Origin: Trileptium ribeirensis
Taxonomy: Eukaryota; Nematoda; Enoplea; Enoplida; Thoracostomopsidae
Direction: 5' to 3'
DNA: 64,000 bases
Assembly: GCA_030248225.1 (NCBI GenBank)
Contig: JASANE010012179.1
Coordinates: forward strand, 1 to 64,000
The position numbers were made by a program, and so were the translations under genes. How positions within the stretch are numbered: the first letter of the stretch is position 1; every line of letters starts with the position of its first letter. This document shows positions 57,949-64,000 of the stretch, piece after piece. The notes under the pieces are model-generated. The model made no database searches. It was not told the DNA's origin and was given only the letters and a program-made list of their open reading frames with translations.

Positions 57949-58269
57949 CTACGCTACATAGTAGCCGTTGCTTGCGTCGATAAAGAACACCACAAATCGA
58001 GTGGGCAGCAACGTACGTGCAAACGTACGCTGTACGAAAAACTCGATTAGTGCATCGTGTGCAATGTACACTGCTGCACACATGTGACTATGCGGGTAAG
58101 CGTTAAGGAGAATATCAAGGCACTGGATGACTGATCGAACAAATCGTTTGACAATCACATATGACGGCTTCATAAAAGCCACCGCGAAGACTTCATTTAA
58201 ATTACATACACTATCGACAAAATTATCCCTCGCCATGTACCAGTAACTCAATTGTATTATATAGAGCAT
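57949..58269 (-). CDS. Possible coding segment, 106 codons, unassigned
   Basis: Minus-strand frame with balanced composition and a hydrophobic, helix-like pattern (VRSVIQCLDILLNAYPHSH, then AAVYIAHDALIEFF), ending in TAG. It loosely resembles a HEAT-repeat segment of importin-beta-type proteins, from memory only. No convincing acceptor or neighbouring exon. It could be a terminal exon, a pseudogene fragment or chance. Confidence 0.2.
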   Translation of the reverse strand: MLYIIQLSYWYMARDNFVDSVCNLNEVFAVAFMKPSYVIVKRFVRSVIQCLDILLNAYPHSHMCAAVYIAHDALIEFFVQRTFARTLLPTRFVVFFIDASNGYYVA

Positions 58270-58866
58270 CGATTGGATCTATCTCTTAAATTTCCTAATC
58301 ACGCTTGAAATTAATTGCACCACTCCTACCGGTTGAGGTATTGAGTCTTTTTTAACGAGCTTATCGGACTGAATTGGCAGCGAAGTCCTCCACATCGTCG
58401 TTAACGTGGATATATAAAGTCATCCTGCATAATGGCCTAAAAACTTTCCCAAATCCAAATGTTCGTTACTTAGTCGATTTATATTAATTTATCTAGAGCA
58501 TTTGTCATTGTAGAATCGCCGCTATGTATCCTCGGTAGCGGATAACCTCTGTAATGGCGTTTTGTAGATATGGAGCAGTCATAATCGGCGTTCAGGCCGT
58601 ATGGGCGGTAATTCTGCCTAAGCTTTCACACGACTTTATACATTAATATATATCTTTAAGAGTTTCTTGCAAATTCGAATTTTCGTATTGTTCGTAGGTT
58701 CTTCAACGGTGTGCGTTTTATTAACAAGAGCACTATGCATAGTCAACCATTTGTATTCGTCAATTTATTTTTTAATCGGTTGTTGCAGCGAGGCTACATT
58801 GTAATGTAACAAGAAACTAACTTCAGCGGTCAATTTATTACACCTTTTGGTCGCTCAACACTTATT
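58270..58866. other. Intergenic, nothing recognised
   Basis: No repeats, SINE boxes or coding frames identified. Confidence 0.4.
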
Positions 58867-59244
58867 CAGGGTTTCCGCGCATCTGAGAAATCCAGGAATT
58901 TCGGCAAAATATCCGGGAAAATAAGACGAATTTCGGTAAAAAACCTGAAAAATCGGGAAATTTTTTGTAATTTTTTTCATATAAGAACCTAAAACCATCG
59001 CGAACAGCACAACCGACTGCAAGTATAGGTATATAAATACGTACTTAATTCCTGAAATACATAATGTAGCATTTGCTGTCTGTGTCGTCTAGTTTTCACG
59101 TTATATATTCATATTTCATACAGTCGCATTAACAAGACACCTTACGTAGGCCCAAAATAGTCCAAATGTTTTTTGTAAAATTCCTGGAAAAAACCAAATA
59201 TTTTTATCCGATAATTTTTTCCTGAAAATGTAGCATGAACCCTG
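58867..59244. mobile_element. hAT-like MITE family 5 (CAGGGTT termini)
   Basis: 378 bp, from CAGGGTTTCCGCGCATC to GCATGAACCCTG, with subterminal 'acctgaaaaat'-type motifs like those of the hAT remnant at 62002. Flanking hexamers CTTATT and TGTATT share 4 of 6 bases. No coding sequence. Confidence 0.65.
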
Positions 59245-59442
59245 TGTATTGTATCAAATATAAAACGCTATGTAGTGCATGGAAATTGTAAAGCGTGCCT
59301 TAAAATGATATATATTATATATATATTCTGCTACAGTATCTTGTACAACGATAGGATATATTTGCAGCGAATTGCAATATGTTAGGAAATAGTTCATCGA
59401 AGTATCATGATTCAGTAAAGCGTAGTTTGATAACATTTTCGA

Positions 59443-61255
59443 GCGTAGTGTAACGAGGCGGAGATTGTGTGTTGCCGTGGTGCAAGCTTTTAAATTCAGT
59501 CTCTATGTGTGTGTGATCGGTCATAACTCCGAAACGACTTAACCGATTTTTCATGATCTTGGGCTCGTTTGAACCGGAACAGTCGGTTTACTGTGTACAT
59601 CCCCAACCTTTTTTCATTTGAGGACTGTTTGGAAGGGTCAGATGTTAAAAGGAGGGTTTTTACCCCATCTTAGTATATAGGTACCATTCATGGAAGCAAG
59701 GTTATTTTTATCTTAACTTTCTATTTTTTGCTCTTAGTTTTATTTCATAATTAATCTGCCTCTTGCCTCTTTTTTGTTTTTTTTTTGGATTAATGCTCCG
59801 GGTCTGGAGCTATGGGGTTCGATATATGAAAATTCGAAAATTTGTATTGGCATCCTGTACGGCTGAAAAGTTTCACTTGGGGGTTTTCGGGCATTGAAAC
59901 TCATTGCCGGTGTTAGTTTTGTTCTATGAGTCACGGTTCCGCGGTATGGGAGTACTTCCTTACATCAGGGAATAACCGGAACCGAAATTTACCAGAACCG
60001 GAATCGTCCATTTAAACCGGATCCGGAACCATAACCTTGTCTTCGAAACATATATAGTAAAACAGATGAAGGAAGAAATGCAGGTACAGCGGATTTAAAA
60101 TGTGTTAAAAATAACTTTTACACTCAACTTAATGTATTGTGATGGCATTATTGCCTTTCTGGAACTTTAAAGAGACTGAGGAAGTTAGTACGTAATGTTT
60201 ATTTATCGATCAATATGTCAGTTTTTGCACCCCAGAGCAAAAAATGCCTTCCACTATTCACTCTTGCGTATAATGCGTCAAAATGAATGTGCTATAACGC
60301 ATGGAGCGTAGAATAAACATTTTCGCTCTGTCGAAGAAACACTTTCGCTATGTTTCCAGTAGCTTCCATTTACTACACATACGTTTTTTACATGTTATTC
60401 TGTAGGAAACGTGGCATTATAGGTTTATATGATTCTAAGATAAAATAATAAAAGGTATATATTATAATTTTCTGATTAGTAGTCAGAGACACTGCTTTTT
60501 CTAGCGTTCAGCTGATAATGATGATAACTTTCTAAACACAATGCTATATATAAATGAAATCAACTGTTATACTGCTCACTACTCGCACAGTTTCAATGAA
60601 TACAGTTCAGTGCCAAGGAAGCAGTTTCTGGCTGCGTTGCAGATAACGCTAGTTTACTTAAATGTAGACTGACTTACAAAATTTGCAAGCGTACTTGCTT
60701 GTGCTAGACGCAGATTATGTTAGCCAAGCTTACAGCTAAGTACTTCTACATATTCCATACTCTGTTACCCAGTTGAACCGGTTTAAATCTAACATATATA
60801 CCCTGCAGACTTCTGAATGTGTAAAGTAGCTGCTACAAGCTTCGACATTGTTTTGTTTTGATAACAAACTCCTGCAGGTTAACATAAAAATTCCTGCTGA
60901 AATTATGTGTCCTACTTACGTTGCACACTGTAAATTGCTGAGTTAATCTTTTCTTTTGCTTGGTTGTATTGGATCTTGGTCTTTGCGTACATAATACATA
61001 ATGTATACAAATGTTTACAATAGCAAAAATGTGGAAAATTTTTTTACAACATTTTTTAAACCGGAATTCCGGTTTCTGTATGGTTCTTACCCTTTGCCGG
61101 AACACGATATTCGCCGGAACTGGAATTCCGGTTACTCCCTGCCTCACATATAGCTTTTTGGTGTATGCTATCGATAGCTGATTGGCTGTGCACGCAAAAG
61201 GCGTAGGTGTACCTACGGTTCACTATACTCTGCAATCTCGAATGAATTACCGTGT
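59443..61255 (+). repeat. Repeat R1 interrupted by a hAT MITE
   Basis: Left part 59443-59965 and right part 61142-61255 together match 36041-37260 without its MITE ('ttttcatgatcttgggctc', 'tattgccggtgtta-ttttg', 'gcacgcaaaaggcgtaggtg'). The intact R1 copy shows the empty target 'atccacat' near 37158. Confidence 0.7.
59966..61141 (+). mobile_element. hAT-type MITE family 1, full-length 1176-bp copy
   Basis: Ends CAGGGAATAACCGGAACCG and CCGGTTACTCCCTG; 8-bp duplications CCTTACAT (59958-59965) and CCTCACAT (61142-61149), 7 of 8 identical. GC-rich inverted 'ccggaacc' motifs lie at both ends. There is no transposase, so it depends on an autonomous hAT. It is the reference copy for four other insertions in the window. 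Confidence 0.88.
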
Positions 61256-62001
61256 TGTTTTCTGATTATTAAGTATCTTCGTAGGAATTAGTAAAAATTG
61301 CATTAGGGTTTTCAATTCACGTGATTGTGAATCTAAATGTACAAGCTATGTTGCATCTCAATATTCTGAGATTTTTGTAAGTTTTAACGGCTTTTCCGCT
61401 TTATTTGTGCGAACGATAATCACGCTTTTCTGCCTTGCGCTAGCATAACTCAGTGATTTATAGTGGTGCCGTAGCTACTAAGGCTTTATGCTCAACAACA
61501 CCAGTTTCTGTCATTAAAGTTGTCCTATTTGAGAAGCACCGACGTTTCCTACAACATCCCTACACTAAGATTAAAAGTTGTCACATTGTGTACTCAACAT
61601 ACATGTTGAAGTTAGTGATCGCACGAGACCAAAATTTTATCGGGATCTCGATCACGATCGTTAGCAAAATTTGTTCGGCTTCAAGGATCGAGACTAAAAC
61701 TTCTGTCTTGTCAGGTCAGGACCCTGTTCGGGATTTTGGCTGTTTTGCCTGCACCGTATCTTGCAAACGCATTTGATATTTCTTGTTGGACTTCGTCATG
61801 TGTATATACCTAGTCTAATGAACAAAATTAGTAAATTAGAGAATTTTAATTGCCTTTGTTGGTGATGTTCTCAAATCGGTCCGGACTACTGGGCCGGTCG
61901 GGACCTTTGAAATTGTTTTGACCAGAACTAAAAATTCACAAAATGTTTTGCTAAATAAAATTTGCTCCTTAAAGTTGTTGTGTAATTCCTTAACATAAGT
62001 T
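61256..62001. other. Intergenic, nothing recognised
   Basis: A 107-codon frame (61453-61776) shows no family motif and I treat it as chance. Confidence 0.4.
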
Positions 62002-62641
62002 CAGGGTGCCGCGACCTGAAAAAACCTGATTTTGACTAAAAAACCTGAAAAACCCTGTGATTTTTCGAGGCTGTTAGTTGTAAAAATGGAAAAACCTGAA
62101 AAATGGCGAATTAAAACCTGATTTTTTGTAACATACTATAAACACAATTAACTATGCGGTGTTCATTCCAAGAATCTTATCTCAACGACAAAATTTATCT
62201 CGCTTTTAAGAACTGGCTGCAAAAATCATCTGATATGCATGTCGCCAAGTCCTCGCTATGCTGCATATCTGTCAACCTGGGCAACATGGGGGTTCAAGCA
62301 CTACACAAGCATATGAAAGGTGCGGGCCACGTTGATGCAGCTAATGCTGCGTCGGGTTCTCAGACTATAGCTTCCATTCTCGCATTACCACATGGATCTG
62401 ATGTTCCAACCTCGTCAGCGACCGCCACCGATGCCACAACAGCAACAAGAGTGTATTTATCGTATATAACATATGTATTTATCGGCCATATTCAAGCAAA
62501 AAGTACGGATGCTACGTCGGCAGTTTGATGTTAGGACGCCTACAAGAACGTAAAAAAATTCTGTAAATAAAAGCCTGAAAAAACATGAAAAATTTTGTAA
62601 AAAATCTGAAAAATTGAGGCTGCGAAGCCGCGGGCACCCTG
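62002..62641 (+). mobile_element. hAT element remnant with perfect 6-bp TSD
   Basis: Termini CAGGGTGCCGCGACCTG and CGGGCACCCTG; flanks TAAGTT on both sides (61996-62001 and 62642-62647). Subterminal 'aacctgaaaaa' repeats occur at both ends. It encloses the start of a transposase gene but only ~640 bp in total, so most of the transposase has been deleted. Confidence 0.85.
62154..62528 (+). pseudogene. hAT transposase N-terminus (BED-type zinc finger), truncated
   Basis: MRCSFQESYLNDKIYLAFKN, then LGNMGVQALHKHMKGAGH. The 'NMG-x-ALxxHxKGxxH' block is the BED-type DNA-binding finger at the start of many animal hAT transposases. In the expected CxxC pair the first Cys is Ser here (KSSLC), so one zinc ligand is lost. 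After about residue 100 the family signal ends, and no DDE catalytic domain follows. Non-functional as a transposase. Confidence 0.82.
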
Positions 62642-64000
62642 TAAGTTGCGACGATAACATTTCTGTAATCATGATGCATGTCAAAACCACCTCAAAAAAT
62701 AAGTACCTGGGAAATTGGTACACCGTTGGATAAAAAATTTTATGTTTGTTTGATGAAAATGGATTTTCTTTTAAATCGCTCCGGATCGTGGACTGGTTCG
62801 GGCCACAAAGTTTTCCTAGTCGTTCCACTAAAGCTTTTCACTTATTAACATTCGAACAAATTATATAATAGCGTATACATGTGTTCTTTATTTCTACCGT
62901 AAGAAACTGGCCTCATAACAAGCGTTGAATGAATCATGTTGTTGCTGAAAGCAACCTCAAAACTTTTATTGAAGCTTTTTAGTGAAACGATATAGACCTA
63001 TTAACCAACGCCAGATCTACGGTGCAATGAAATGTAAATTTGTTAAAATGCCAACATATAACTTCGAGACATAGCCACACCGAATTAACGATATATATAA
63101 CACAATTACGCGTTTTATTGGCTATGCTAGAACCTTGAACAGGTTTCCTCTGCGAAACATATGTTTTCGGAACAAATTATTATCTACTCATTAAAATTTC
63201 CCTAGTTTCTCCGCGACAGTTTAAAGGTTCATCTAACCGTACAGGATTGCCGATGTCGATTTGCGATATTCTGATATTTTCATCATCCTCCTTTGCAAAA
63301 CTAATTTTTTGATACCATGACCTCGCAATTTTGAAAAATCAAGATGATTATTAATCATGAGCTTAATAAGCTAGTAATGCATTTGCCAGACAGATCGCAT
63401 TAGTCAGGACAACCCGATTATTTTGAAATGGATCGTTCCTCTGCAGATCAGCACCGCCACATTAATTTCGAAAACACTGAATACATCAAATAAATACATT
63501 TTACTATTACACTTGGGTTCTTTTTCATCTATAATCACCAAAGAACCTTTGACTGTGCTTTTAATACAAATATTACGTAAGTATCTGTTGCATTATACCT
63601 AGGGATAGCTTAAATTTATTACGTTATGACCAAGATTATCTTCTGGAATTTATAAAGATATTCAAGCGGCGTTTATCGTTGCTATAATCTTATCTATATT
63701 TTGGAATGGTCATTGGACCTCTTGGTACCCCGTATCGATCAATTATCATAGTATAAAGACATGTGCTTATGTACTGCAAACTGTATGCTCATAGGTCAAT
63801 CCAACTTGCATTATATTTCGGAATGTATCTTTGGGAGAGACCTTCGATTTTCTGTTAGCAGCCACAGTTATATTTATATATTTGTCCTCTGCGTTATCGT
63901 GTTTATATATTTTGTTTGTAAGCAAGACATTTTGGTTGTTTTGCACAATATAATGCAAGTATATATATCGTAATATAGCGAATGCTTAAATTTATATTTC
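62642..64000. other. Terminal intergenic stretch, nothing recognised
   Basis: AT-rich, no repeat family shared with the rest of the window, no coding signature. Confidence 0.4.

Noticed and set aside
61453..61776. 107-codon frame
   Set aside because: No recognisable domain and no supporting signals.

Overview
This is a repeat-rich animal (metazoan, probably invertebrate) genomic window. It contains the 3' part of one intact, heavily intron-split gene on the + strand: a C-terminal-motor kinesin (kinesin-14, KIFC1/HSET/ncd type). Eight exons with GT-AG junctions lie between 2295 and 38930 and join without a stop or frameshift into a 358-residue motor domain plus a short tail. The N-terminal tail and coiled-coil stalk are not visible, so they must be encoded upstream of the window. 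A polyadenylation signal lies 49 nt after the stop codon. I cannot name the species. Long introns, tRNA-derived SINEs, RTE and CR1 LINEs, hAT-type elements and animal-style kinesin motifs only point to a metazoan with an expanded genome.

Layout. 1-2294: upstream sequence with a decayed tandem repeat. 2295-38930: the kinesin exons, with introns of 1.2 to 17.9 kb filled by transposons. Intron 4 (10471-28417) is a nest: an RTE retrotransposon was hit by a small MITE in its endonuclease, by a hAT-type MITE whose middle is now a CR1 reverse-transcriptase fragment, and by a 7.76-kb ORF-less element (15868-23622, 'element A'). Introns 5-7 hold further MITEs, hAT copies, a 26-bp minisatellite and several interspersed repeats. 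38931-49889: intergenic sequence with no convincing gene, but with minisatellites, a 1.9-kb-spaced inverted repeat and a 23-bp tandem array. 49890-54865: a second full copy of the ORF-less element ('element B'). 54866-64000: tandem repeats, a SINE, hAT elements and one hAT transposase remnant.

Most notable find. Elements A and B are divergent copies of one large mobile family. Both begin TGT, end ACA and are flanked by 4-bp direct repeats (CATT; TTTA). Removing A restores the interrupted RTE reading frame. Neither has a recognisable protein. Their shared first ~450 bp can form several helices that are kept by compensatory changes (seven base pairs changed on both sides) plus an H-type pseudoknot. 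The element therefore seems to carry a conserved RNA (or DNA) fold. Candidates are the solo LTR of a giant LTR retrotransposon, a Ginger-like integrase-mobilised element, or something not yet described. These readings are inference; the termini, target duplications and base-pairing are visible directly.
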